A stretch of 37,736 nucleotides of DNA, taken from Salinisphaera sp. (GTDB lineage Bacteria; Pseudomonadota; Gammaproteobacteria; Nevskiales; Salinisphaeraceae). The stretch spans positions 1-37,736 of the forward strand of contig JAQIBT010000090.1 in the NCBI GenBank assembly GCA_027858915.1, in the 5' to 3' direction. The notes under the pieces are model-generated. The model was given only the letters and a program-made list of their open reading frames with translations, was not told the DNA's origin and made no database searches. Both the position numbers and the translations under genes were made by a program. Positions 7,963 to 16,507 of the stretch are shown piece after piece; positions within the stretch are counted from its first letter, which is position 1; each line of letters starts with the position of its first letter.

Positions 7963-10473
7963 ATGCCTCTGAACCCCACATCTCAACTTCCGCTGATCGG
8001 TGTCAAGGTGGTCGACTTCGGCCAGTATATGGCCGGCCCGGCCGTGGCCATGATTCTGGGCGACCTTGGCGCGACGGTCGTCCATGTGGATCCGCCGGGC
8101 GGTCCGTTGTGGAAGACGCCAGCCAATGCCACGCTCAATCGCAACAAGCTGATCGTATCGATTGACTTGAAGCGTGAGGAAGGCCTCGATCAGGCGCTGG
8201 CCCTGATCGAGGAAGCCGATATCGTCATAGAAAGCTTCCGCCCGGATGTCATGCAGCGCCTAGGCATCGATTTCGCTGCCCTGCGGGAACAGCGTTTGGA
8301 GCTGATTACCCTGTCGATTCCCGGTTTTGCATCCAACGACGCGCTGCGCCGTGACTGGCGGGCACTGGAAAGTGTGATTGCGGCCAACTCGGGCGTATTC
8401 ACGGATATGGGCCTGAACCGGGTGCTGATGGGTATCAACCCGTCGTTCTCGCCGCTGCCGCTGGCCTCGGCCTACGGCACCATGCTGGCGGCCTCGTCGG
8501 TGGTGCTGGCATTGCAGGCACGCGAGCGAACCGGCCTGGGTGATCAGATCGAAGTGCCTCTGGTCTGTGCTCTGATGGAAGGGCTGTCCTACAATTCGAT
8601 CCGGATTGAAGATTTGCCGGAGCGATACAAGACGCAGCGCGAGAAAGAAATAGAACGGCGCCGAATTGAAGGCCTGCCGATGAATCTCAGCTACGACGAA
8701 CTGCAGGAGCTGCTGGACCCGTTCTATCGCAGTTACAAGTGCAAGGACGGCCGCATGTTCTACGTGGTCTGCCCAAGCCACCGGGACCACGCCAAGCGTT
8801 GCCTGCAGAGACTGGGACTCTACGACGAACTGGTCGCCGAGGGCATGCGGGAAGAGCCCGACACTTATCTGCCGACCAGCGAATGGAAGTCGGATATGTC
8901 TCTGGGCGTCTATCCGTTGCCCAAGGCCTGGGCCGACCATATCGCGGCGCGCATGAAAGCGGTTTTCATGACCCGTACCTCCAAGGAGTGGGAGAAGATC
9001 TTCGGGCGTGGCAAGTTCCCGGGCGCACCGCAGCGCTGGCTCCAGGAATGGATTCACGACGATCATGCAGAAACCGCCGGCCTGATGATCGAGGTCGAGG
9101 ATCCCGAGTACGACACCATGATCCAGCCGGGACCGGTGATCTGGTTTGCCGATAGCGGCAGCGAGATGCTCACGCCGGAACCGCGTCGCTGGGTCGAGTT
9201 CAGCCAGGCCCTCGATGCCCTGGCTTCTATTGAAAGCAAGCTTCCGCGCGTGCGCGCAAAGAATGCGCGCGACGGCTGGCTGCAGGGCGTACGCATCCTG
9301 GATCTGTGCAACGTGATTGCCGGGCCGCATTCAGTCGCTTATCTGGCACGTTTTGGCGCGGAAGTGATCAAGATCGATCCGTCCAAGCCGTTCTACGACT
9401 GCTGGAACACGGTGATCTTCGGGCTGACGCACATGCGCTCCAAACGCTCGGTGCTGACTGACATCAACGTTCCCGAAGGCCGCAAGATATTCGAGGCCCT
9501 GCTCAAGACGGCCGATGTCGTGGTCTGGAACGCCACCGACAAGCAGGTCGAGCGCATGGGCCTGACCGAGCCAGCCATGAAGGCCATCAATCCAGAGGCC
9601 ATCTTCTGCCAGATGGACTGCTTCAGCGGCGTCAACCCGGGGCCGCGCACTAATTATCTGGGCTACGACGATCTGGTCCAGGCCACTACCGGCATCATGT
9701 TGCGCTTCGGCGGCAGTATGGAGACCCCGGAAGAGCATGCCCATGTCGGCACGATCGATGTCATGTGTGGTTTTGGCGCCTCGCTGGGGGTAGCCACCGC
9801 GTTGTACCGCAAGCTCAAGACCGGCCGCGTGAGCCGTGTCAAGACGTCACTGTCTGCATTGAGCGGGCTGGCTCAGGTGCCTTACTGCTACGACTACCAA
9901 CGCCGTGGGTTGTTCGACGAACCCTCGGGCCGGGACGCTACCGGCTACGACAGCCTGTCACGTTTCTATGCCGCTTCCGACGGATTCCTGCTGGTCAGCG
10001 CCTACGAATACGATATTGAAAAATTCGACAACGTTGCCGGCCTGGAAGGCCTGTCGAGGGTCGATCCTGAAGGTCGGGCTGCTTTTCTGGCGCCGAAGTT
10101 TCTCACCGCCCGTGCCACCGATTGGGTTGAACGGCTGGAAGCCGCCGACATCGGCGCAGCCGTGTGCGAGAACCTGGAGACGCTGCGCTCCTACAATTCG
10201 CGGCCGTACGACGGCACGGTTGGCATCGACCAGGGAAGCTACGCATTCACGATCTATGAAGATCATCCCAGCGGCCACGTCGTGACCCAGCTCGATCCCT
10301 ACGCGGTCCGGCCACGACGTGCGCAGATCTATCCGATGACGCCGGCAGAAAAATACGGTGCCTCGACGAGAAGCGTGCTGCAGGAAATCGGTTACAGCGA
10401 AGAGGAAGTCGACCGATTGATCGAGGCCGGTATTGCTTCCGAGAGCTGGAGCCGGGAGTATCTGCCAACATGA
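7963..10473 (+). CDS. dddD: DMSP CoA-transferase/lyase DddD (tandem CaiB/BaiF domains)
   Basis: This 836-residue protein is made of two class III (CaiB/BaiF) CoA-transferase domains, roughly residues 1-420 and 440-836. The length and the tandem architecture are characteristic of DddD, which acts on DMSP with an acyl-CoA and releases dimethyl sulfide and a 3-hydroxypropionyl product. The second domain keeps the catalytic Asp (D599 in GTIDVMCGFG). At the matching place in the first domain (LASAYGTMLAAS) the Asp is replaced by Ala, so only the C-terminal half should be catalytic, as described for known DddD. Each domain opens with a CoA-binding-type segment (GVKVVDFGQYMAGP; GVRILDLCNVIAGP). It is flanked by dddT and dddB, which makes the identification strong. 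Confidence 0.93.
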   Translation: MPLNPTSQLPLIGVKVVDFGQYMAGPAVAMILGDLGATVVHVDPPGGPLWKTPANATLNRNKLIVSIDLKREEGLDQALALIEEADIVIESFRPDVMQRLGIDFAALREQRLELITLSIPGFASNDALRRDWRALESVIAANSGVFTDMGLNRVLMGINPSFSPLPLASAYGTMLAASSVVLALQARERTGLGDQIEVPLVCALMEGLSYNSIRIEDLPERYKTQREKEIERRRIEGLPMNLSYDELQELLDPFYRSYKCKDGRMFYVVCPSHRDHAKRCLQRLGLYDELVAEGMREEPDTYLPTSEWKSDMSLGVYPLPKAWADHIAARMKAVFMTRTSKEWEKIFGRGKFPGAPQRWLQEWIHDDHAETAGLMIEVEDPEYDTMIQPGPVIWFADSGSEMLTPEPRRWVEFSQALDALASIESKLPRVRAKNARDGWLQGVRILDLCNVIAGPHSVAYLARFGAEVIKIDPSKPFYDCWNTVIFGLTHMRSKRSVLTDINVPEGRKIFEALLKTADVVVWNATDKQVERMGLTEPAMKAINPEAIFCQMDCFSGVNPGPRTNYLGYDDLVQATTGIMLRFGGSMETPEEHAHVGTIDVMCGFGASLGVATALYRKLKTGRVSRVKTSLSALSGLAQVPYCYDYQRRGLFDEPSGRDATGYDSLSRFYAASDGFLLVSAYEYDIEKFDNVAGLEGLSRVDPEGRAAFLAPKFLTARATDWVERLEAADIGAAVCENLETLRSYNSRPYDGTVGIDQGSYAFTIYEDHPSGHVVTQLDPYAVRPRRAQIYPMTPAEKYGASTRSVLQEIGYSEEEVDRLIEAGIASESWSREYLPT

Positions 10474-10581
10474 ATAGCGCCGCTACGTCGACCCCGAGCC
10501 TGTTGCAGTAGTCAGAGTCGAAAACATAATGTCCAGGAAAATCGCGCCAAGCAGCGGCGCCATTGAGGAGAAGTAAGAATC

Positions 10582-11757
10582 ATGCCGAATAATGTACTGA
10601 TGCCACAGATCATGGAAATTGGCGGTGGCGCCATCGACCGACTTGCCGACGTGTTATCGGCACTGGCCGCAACGCGACCGCTGATCATCACCGATCCGAC
10701 CATGGTCAAGCTGGGCTACGTGGAGCGCGCAGAAACCCTGTTGCAGGAAGCCGGTATCGACTACGGAATCTTCGCTGATACCGTGCCCGAGCCGACAGAA
10801 GTATCGATCATGGCAGGGGTCGATGCGATGCAGAAAGGCACTGCGAACGGCCCCTATGACAGCCTGATCGCGTTGGGCGGGGGGAGTCCGATTGATTCGG
10901 CAAAGGCGATTGGCGTCCTGGGTCATTTCGGCGGCGTGATACGCGATTACAAGTTTCCCGCCCAGGCCGGCCAGGTCGGGCTGCCGTTGATTGCGATTCC
11001 GACGACGGCCGGCACCGGTTCAGAGGCGACCCGTTTCACGATCATCACTGACGACGAGACGGTCGACGAGAAGATGTTGTGTGTGGGCATCGGCTTCACG
11101 CCGCGCGCGGCGATCATCGACTATGAGTTGACCTTGTCGGTTCCCGCACGGGTGACCGCCGACACGGGGATCGATGCGCTCACGCATGCGATGGAGGCCT
11201 ATGTCAGTCAGAAAGCCAACGCGTTTTCCGATCAGCATGCGCTGTCTGCCATGCGCCTGATTGGCCCGAACCTGCGAACGGTGTATCACCAGCCCGGAAA
11301 TCGACAGGCACGCGAGTCGATGATGCTCGGATCGACGCTCGCCGGGCTCGCGTTTTCCAGTGCCTCAGTCGCGCTGGTGCACGGCATGAGTCGTCCTATC
11401 GGCGCTTTTTTCCATGTGCCGCATGGCATGTCCAATGCCATGCTGTTGCCAGCCGTCACCGAGTTCTCGATTCAATCGGCCAAAGCGCGTTACGCAGCCT
11501 GTGCCCGCGCCATCGGCGTCGCCGAAGTCGCTGATAGCGATGATCAAGCCACCCGGCATCTATTGACTGAGTTGCAATCGCTCAATCGCGAGTTGGAAGT
11601 ACCCAGCCCGCGCGACTTCGGCATTGACAAGGATCGCTATTTTGAAGTGATTGCAACGATGGCCGATCAGGCGCTGGCGTCTGGCTCGCCCGGCAATAAC
11701 CCGCGTGTGCCCGACAAGGCAGAGCTTATCCAGCTGTACGAGCAGATCTGGAGCTGA
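10582..11757 (+). CDS. dddB: Iron-type alcohol dehydrogenase, DddB
   Basis: This 391-residue group III (iron-containing) alcohol dehydrogenase has the NAD-binding GGGSPID at 99-105, the metal ligands D198 and H202 (TGIDALTHAMEA) and the ligands H267 and H281 (VHGMSRPIG, HVPHGMS). In DddD pathways DddB oxidises 3-hydroxypropionate (free or as the product of DddD) to malonate semialdehyde, the substrate of DddC. It begins 108 bases after dddD with a GAGGAGAA ribosome-binding site and is the last gene of the cluster. It converges on the CoA-transferase gene with only 31 bases between the stops. Confidence 0.9.
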   Translation: MPNNVLMPQIMEIGGGAIDRLADVLSALAATRPLIITDPTMVKLGYVERAETLLQEAGIDYGIFADTVPEPTEVSIMAGVDAMQKGTANGPYDSLIALGGGSPIDSAKAIGVLGHFGGVIRDYKFPAQAGQVGLPLIAIPTTAGTGSEATRFTIITDDETVDEKMLCVGIGFTPRAAIIDYELTLSVPARVTADTGIDALTHAMEAYVSQKANAFSDQHALSAMRLIGPNLRTVYHQPGNRQARESMMLGSTLAGLAFSSASVALVHGMSRPIGAFFHVPHGMSNAMLLPAVTEFSIQSAKARYAACARAIGVAEVADSDDQATRHLLTELQSLNRELEVPSPRDFGIDKDRYFEVIATMADQALASGSPGNNPRVPDKAELIQLYEQIWS

Positions 11758-11788
11758 GAATACGTCGGCTGGGCAAGCGTGACAGGCC

Positions 11789-13015
11789 CTAGTGGTAATC
11801 GTCGATTACCCCGCGGGCACGCAGGTCGGCGAGCGTGGCTTCGTCCAGTCCTAGCCGTTCGGTCAGTACCGGAGTCGTGTGTTGGCCCAGACGCGGCGGT
11901 GGTTTGTCTGCGTTCAGATTCTTGTCGTCGAACCGGATGGGATTGCTGACCAGTGAGATGTCCTGGCCGCTGGCGTGGTGTCGGCGGATCTGCAATTGCC
12001 GGGCCTGGACCTGCGGGTCATCGAAGGTCTGTTGCAGATTGTTGATCGGCCCGCAGGGAATACCGGAGGCTTCCATGCGCTGCAGCCAGTCCGTTCGGTC
12101 GCGCTCACTCAGGCGCTCGCTCAGGAGCGCAATCAGGGTATCGCGGTGCTCGACGCGGCCGGCGTTGGTCGCATAGCGTGGGTCGTTGGCCAGCTCCGGC
12201 AAGGCCAGTACGTCGCACAGGCGTTGGAACTGGCCATCGTTGCCGACCGCGATGACCATCTCGTCGTCGGCGGTCGGAAACACCTGGTAGGGCACGATGC
12301 TGGGATGGGCATTACCGAGCCGCGGCGGGTTGTTACCGGTGGTGAGATAGCTTGATGCCTGGTTGGCCATGACGCCGATCTGTACATCCAGCAGCGCCAT
12401 GTCGATATGGGTGCCAGCCCCGGTGATGCGCCGCTGGTGCAGTGCGGCCAGGATGGCGTTGGCGCTGTACAGCCCGGTGAAGATATCGGCAAACGCGACG
12501 CCGGCTTTCATCGGTTCGCCCCCGGGCTCGCCGGTCACGCTCATCAGCCCGCCCATGGCCTGGATCAGAAAATCGTAGCCGGCACGATGCGCATAGGGGC
12601 CGTTCTGGCCAAAGCCGGAGATCGAGCAATAGATGAGCGCCGGATTGATCGCCTGCAGCGACGCATAGTCCAGCCCGTAAGCCGCCAGGCGGCCGACCTT
12701 GAAGTTCTCGACCAGGACATCGCTGTCGGCGACCAGCTGTCGAATCAGCGCTTGACCTTCCGGTTGGGCAAAATCAACGCAGACCGATTGCTTGCCGCGA
12801 TTGGCGCTGAGAAAATAAGCCGATTCATCGGTATTTTTCAGCCAGGGCGGACCCCATTGCCGGGTATCGTCGCCGCGGCCGGGGCGCTCGATCTTGGTGA
12901 CGTCTGCGCCAAGATCGGCGAGCTGCTGGGTACACCAGGGCCCAGCGAGCACCCGCGACAGATCGAGTACGCGTATGCCGTCCAGCGGCCGCGGTGTGGT
13001 TGGGCTCTCAGCCAT
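11789..13015 (-). CDS. CaiB/BaiF-family CoA-transferase (glutarate-type)
   Basis: This 408-residue single-domain class III CoA-transferase opens with GIRVLDLSRVLAGPW and carries the catalytic Asp177 in AFADIFTGLY, the FRC-like position. It moves CoA between carboxylic acids. Directly upstream on the same strand is the tail of a glutaryl-CoA dehydrogenase gene. CoA-transferases in this arrangement are usually succinyl-CoA:glutarate (or hydroxymethylglutarate) CoA-transferases, which feed glutarate into that dehydrogenase. With the dehydrogenase destroyed the enzyme may have lost its partner. It is not a duplicate of dddD: the sequence is a single ordinary domain. A role in acetate- or 3HP-linked CoA recycling for DMSP catabolism is possible but unsupported. 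Confidence 0.88.
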   Translation of the reverse strand: MAESPTTPRPLDGIRVLDLSRVLAGPWCTQQLADLGADVTKIERPGRGDDTRQWGPPWLKNTDESAYFLSANRGKQSVCVDFAQPEGQALIRQLVADSDVLVENFKVGRLAAYGLDYASLQAINPALIYCSISGFGQNGPYAHRAGYDFLIQAMGGLMSVTGEPGGEPMKAGVAFADIFTGLYSANAILAALHQRRITGAGTHIDMALLDVQIGVMANQASSYLTTGNNPPRLGNAHPSIVPYQVFPTADDEMVIAVGNDGQFQRLCDVLALPELANDPRYATNAGRVEHRDTLIALLSERLSERDRTDWLQRMEASGIPCGPINNLQQTFDDPQVQARQLQIRRHHASGQDISLVSNPIRFDDKNLNADKPPPRLGQHTTPVLTERLGLDEATLADLRARGVIDDYH

Positions 13016-13018
13016 GGC

Positions 13019-13212
13019 TTATTGAAACGCCCGGATGCCGGTCTGGCTGCGGCCCAGAATCAGCGGGTGTACGTCGTGGGTGCCTTCATAGGTGTTCACG
13101 CGTTCCAGCTTGAGCGGATGATGTATCACGCCGTCGTCAAGCAGGCGGGCGACGCGCAGCGCACCTTGGCGCCGCAGCGCTATTTCGGTCTTCATGTCGG
13201 CGAGTTTGAAAA
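13019..13212 (-). pseudogene. gcdH: Glutaryl-CoA dehydrogenase remnant with internal deletion
   Basis: The frame ends [20 protein letters not shown]..., the highly conserved C-terminus of glutaryl-CoA dehydrogenase. It also contains [19 protein letters not shown], which normally lies about 60 residues earlier. The stretch normally between them (the RNNCGKALDIAR...GGNGI region of the flavin/CoA site) is missing, so LLDDG is joined directly to [10 protein letters not shown] at about 13125. Everything upstream of residue LADM is also lost. It ends four bases before the CoA-transferase start, as in intact gcdH-CoA-transferase operons. Confidence 0.8.
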
Positions 13213-13352
13213 GTCGGCCATGCGCGTGGTCCGTGATTGAGCACTGTCGATTGATCGAGCTTGCCGCGATCTGTATGTGTCGTAAAGCGTTCTGCCCGAC
13301 TGGATAGGCGTATCTTAACGGATTACTATCGTTCGCTCGTCCTTGGGCGTAA

Positions 13353-14318
13353 CCGCCTGCAGCAGGCACGGGCTTCACGCTGGACCAGGCGGCGTCGGTC
13401 GACGTACCTGACTCGCCGCCGCTGTCCCATGTGCTGATGTCGATCGTGCCCGAGAATATCGTCTCGGCTTTCGCCGACCTCAACATGCTGGCGGTTTTGT
13501 TCACCTCGATCGTGTTCGGCGTGGCAATCGTGGTTCTGCGGGCCGGCAGTGGAGATTTCAAGGCGCCGGCCGAGGCGCTGTATCAAGGCATCGCGGGGCT
13601 CGAAGCCGCCACGCTGCGGATCATGTCGTGGGTGCTTGAGGTGCTGCCGTTCGGGATCCTGGCGATCGTTGCGCACACCATATCTACCCAAGGCGTCGAT
13701 GCTTTGCTTTCATTGGCTGCCATGGTCGGCGCGCTTTATCTGGGGCTAGCCGGGCAGCTGCTGTTCTATATGCTGCTTCTGGCCGCGTTCGGCGTCGGAC
13801 TGAGGCGCTTCTTTGCCAGCGCCCGCACGCCAATGGTTACCGCTTTTGCGACCCAGAGCAGCAGTGGCACGTTGCCAGTGACGATGGCAGCAGCGGATCG
13901 GCTTGGCCTGTCGCGCTCAATTCACGGCGTTGCGCTGCCGCTGGGAGCAACGATCAACCTGGACGGAGCGGCCTTGCGGATCGCGGTCTCGGCGGTATTC
14001 GCCGCCAACGTCGTTGGCGTGAGTCTTGGCTGGGGCCAGCTTGCCGAGATCGTGGTCGTTGGCACGCTGATATCGATCGGCACCGCCGGCGTGCCCGGTG
14101 CCGGCATCGTGATGATCGCCACGGTCTTTTACCAGGTTGGATTGCCGATCGAGACGGTGGTGCTGAGCTCGATCGATGCGCTGGTGGATATGGGGGCGAC
14201 CGAGATCAACGTCACCGGCGACCTGGTCGGCGTGGCGTTGATCGATCGGATCCGGTTCGGCAGGAAGGATGATGCACAGCCGCCAGCCTGCGCTCTGCCT
14301 ACGTCGGATTGCGGATAA
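13353..14318 (+). pseudogene. Dicarboxylate/cation symporter (DAACS) lacking its N-terminus
   Basis: This frame covers roughly the last 310 residues of a DctA/GltP-type sodium- or proton-coupled dicarboxylate symporter. The serine-rich re-entrant loop (FATQSSSGTLPVT), the substrate/cation site (LPLGATINLDGAALRIA) and the second loop (GTAGVPGAGIVMIATV) are all present. The first 100 or so residues, three membrane helices, are missing: homology begins right after an in-frame TAA at 13350-13352, next to the gcdH remnant. A GTG or ATG near 13431 could start translation but would give a truncated, probably non-functional carrier. The fragment seems otherwise undamaged, so the truncation may be recent. 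Confidence 0.8.
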
Positions 14319-14451
14319 AGTATTTTCAATTTGTGTCTTAGCGTCGGCTACGCGCGTTCGCGTTTCGCAGCTTGTTGCGTTGGCGTTCGCTTGCGGATGA
14401 AATTTCTGTCTTGCCTTGCGACATATCAAGCGGTACCCATGCATCCCGGCA

Positions 14452-15069
14452 TCATTTATCAAGCCGCGGTCCCGGCAGACGCCAGCCGCGGCGCAGCGCC
14501 ATGAAGCGTATGAAAAAGCACAGTCCGGCTGCCGCCAGTGCGGTCGGCACGAACGGCCACGACAATTCGACGCCGAGCACCGCCAGGCCCGCGCCAGCGA
14601 GCGCGGCCACGGCGTAGATCTCGACCTGCTGCAGCACGGCGGGTACGCGCGCTAGCAGAATGTCGCGCACCATGCCTCCGCCGATCCCGGTAAGCATGCC
14701 GAGCAGCACCGCCATGACCGGTGGCACGCCGAAATCGAGCGCCCGCACGCTGCCGGTAACCGCGAACATCGACAGGCCGGCGGCATCGAAGATGGCTACC
14801 GGCCGCTCGATCCGCTCAAAGAAACGATGGCCGTAGAACACCAGGATCGAAGCGACGATGGTGGTGGCGACATAGCGAGGATCGCTGATCGCCAGCGGCG
14901 GCGCGGCGCCGATCAACAGATCGCGGAAGATGCCGCCGACGGTGCCGGTTGCGAACGCGAGCACGGCAATCCCGAACATGTCGAGTCGCTTGTAGACGCC
15001 GGCCATCGCACCACTGATCGCAAATACAAAGGTGCCGACGATATCGAGCACGGAAAGCAGAATATGCAT
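14452..15069 (-). CDS. TRIC-type cation channel family protein (UPF0126)
   Basis: This 205-residue inner-membrane protein has about seven helices and an obvious internal duplication: DIVGTFVFAISGAMAG near the N-terminus is repeated as DAAGLSMFAVTGSVRA. Each half carries a glycine-rich GGxxRD motif (GGIFRDLL and GGMVRDIL). This is the bacterial trimeric intracellular cation (TRIC) channel family, formerly UPF0126 (YadS/YicG-like), which forms potassium-permeable trimers. It is the third gene of a phzF-DUF423-TRIC minus-strand group, 54 bases after DUF423. Physiological role is unknown. Confidence 0.9.
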   Translation of the reverse strand: MHILLSVLDIVGTFVFAISGAMAGVYKRLDMFGIAVLAFATGTVGGIFRDLLIGAAPPLAISDPRYVATTIVASILVFYGHRFFERIERPVAIFDAAGLSMFAVTGSVRALDFGVPPVMAVLLGMLTGIGGGMVRDILLARVPAVLQQVEIYAVAALAGAGLAVLGVELSWPFVPTALAAAGLCFFIRFMALRRGWRLPGPRLDK

Positions 15070-15123
15070 GACGAAAACGAGCCGCGCTGTCTGGGAAAAT
15101 AATCGGCGACGCTTGCTGACGGA

Positions 15124-15501
15124 TCAGTGGGCGCCGCGCCAGACACCGATCAGCAGGGCAATCCAGCCGACGATCAGCAATACGCCGCCGATCGGCGTGA
15201 CCGCCCCGAGAATTCTGATGCCTGATCCGGCCAGCACGTAGAGGCTCCCGGAAAAAATCATCGTGCCGGCGATGAAGCACCAGGCCGCGGTTGTCATCGC
15301 GGTGCCGGTCAAGCCGGATCGCATGAGCAGACCAAGCGCCAGCAGGGCAAGCGCGTGATAGAACTGATATTGCTCTGCGGTGTGCCAGACCGCCTGCATC
15401 TCCAGTGACAGGCGCGACGACAGGGCGTGGGCGCCGAAGGCGCCCAGACAGACGGCCAGCCCGCCATAGGCGGCGGCCGCGATCAGCGTCAAACGGACCA
15501 T
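15124..15501 (-). CDS. DUF423 membrane protein
   Basis: This 125-residue protein has four predicted membrane helices. It carries the DUF423 (YgdD-like) pattern: LGAFGAHAL near residue 25, then a YHALALLALGLL helix and GSLYVLAGSGIRILGAVTPIGG. Its function is unknown. The start at 15501 overlaps the 3' end of phzF by 13 bases, which points to translational coupling. Longer frames upstream are phzF shadows. Confidence 0.88.
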   Translation of the reverse strand: MVRLTLIAAAAYGGLAVCLGAFGAHALSSRLSLEMQAVWHTAEQYQFYHALALLALGLLMRSGLTGTAMTTAAWCFIAGTMIFSGSLYVLAGSGIRILGAVTPIGGVLLIVGWIALLIGVWRGAH

Positions 15502-16334
15502 GTGGGCGCATCCTCTGGAATATGGGTGGTGCCGCTCGCGAACGTGACAGCCTGGCCGCCGATGCGGACGCGCTGGTCGACGACCTGGCAGACGAGTTCG
15601 CCGCCGCGCGCGGAAATCTGGCGCGCGGCGAGTTCGGTCTTGCCCAGCCGCTCTGCCCAATAGGGCGCCAACGTGCAGTGGGCCGAGCCGGTGACCGGGT
15701 CTTCGTCGACGCCGAACCCTGGGGCGAACACGCGCGAGACAAAATCGTGGGGGCCGTTGCTGCCCGGAGCCGTGGCGATCAGCAGGCGATGGTCCCGATC
15801 CGAGCGCTGGGCCAGCGCGCGCATGTCCGGCGTCAATCCGGCGACCTGATCTGGATGCTCGAACACCGCCAGGTTAGCGGCTGGTGAATACAACCAGCGG
15901 TCTGGGCGAGCGCCAAGCGCGCGATCGAGCGTGGCCGTATCGTCATTCAGAAGCTGGGTGGTGGCGCCCGGGAAATCCATCCAGATGAAACCGTCGACCT
16001 CATCGATGTCCAGATCTCCTGAGTAGCGAGTGGAAAACGTCAGCGGTGGCACATGACCGAGGTGGCGGATCAGGACATGCGCACTGGCGAGCGTCGCATG
16101 CCCGCACAGCTCGACTTCGCAAGCCGGCGTGAACCAGCGCAGCGCATGATACGCGGGCGTGCCCGCCACCACGAACGCGGTTTCCGACAGATTATGCTCG
16201 GCCGCGATTGCCTGCAGCCGTTCGTCCGGCAGCCATTCATCCAGCACATAGACCGCTGCCGGATTGCCCGCAAACGGACGATCGGTGAAGGCATCGATGT
16301 GATGATAAGTCAGCAGGTTCACAGAAGCTGTCAT
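15489..16334 (-). CDS. PhzF-family isomerase/epimerase-like protein
   Basis: This 281-residue PhzF/DapF-fold protein has the family N-terminus HHIDAFTDRPFAGNPAAV, the catalytic-type Glu51 in HNLSETAFV, the ELCGHATLASAHVL motif and the C-terminal DPVTGSAHC. PhzF isomerises a dihydro-hydroxyanthranilate in phenazine synthesis, but no phenazine genes are here and most genomic homologues (YddE-like) have no known substrate. It is the first gene of the minus-strand group with DUF423 and TRIC, and is divergent from ppk1. Confidence 0.9.
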   Translation of the reverse strand: MTASVNLLTYHHIDAFTDRPFAGNPAAVYVLDEWLPDERLQAIAAEHNLSETAFVVAGTPAYHALRWFTPACEVELCGHATLASAHVLIRHLGHVPPLTFSTRYSGDLDIDEVDGFIWMDFPGATTQLLNDDTATLDRALGARPDRWLYSPAANLAVFEHPDQVAGLTPDMRALAQRSDRDHRLLIATAPGSNGPHDFVSRVFAPGFGVDEDPVTGSAHCTLAPYWAERLGKTELAARQISARGGELVCQVVDQRVRIGGQAVTFASGTTHIPEDAPTWSV

Positions 16335-16452
16335 GGATCCATCATGTAGTCTTGCTATTCACGGCGAGCATAATGCCCGTCACCGCTGCAGGAGTCTTGT
16401 ATCTTGTTCCATCTCATTTTGCATCATCAGAGCCTGCCGAAGTCGTCATGGC

Positions 16453-16500
16453 CCGCTTATCGTCTCGCTGATGCCGTAAAATCAGATGAAAAAAGGTGCT
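16453..16500 (+). repeat. 48-bp element upstream of ppk1 (copy 1)
   Basis: This segment just before ppk1 matches 30206-30253 (just before rep) at about 41 of 48 positions. It begins ccgcttatcgt, contains a -10-like TAAAAT and ends in the AAGGTG that serves as the ppk1 ribosome-binding site. It may be a duplicated promoter/leader. Confidence 0.7.
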
Positions 16501-16507
16501 ACCTCGC

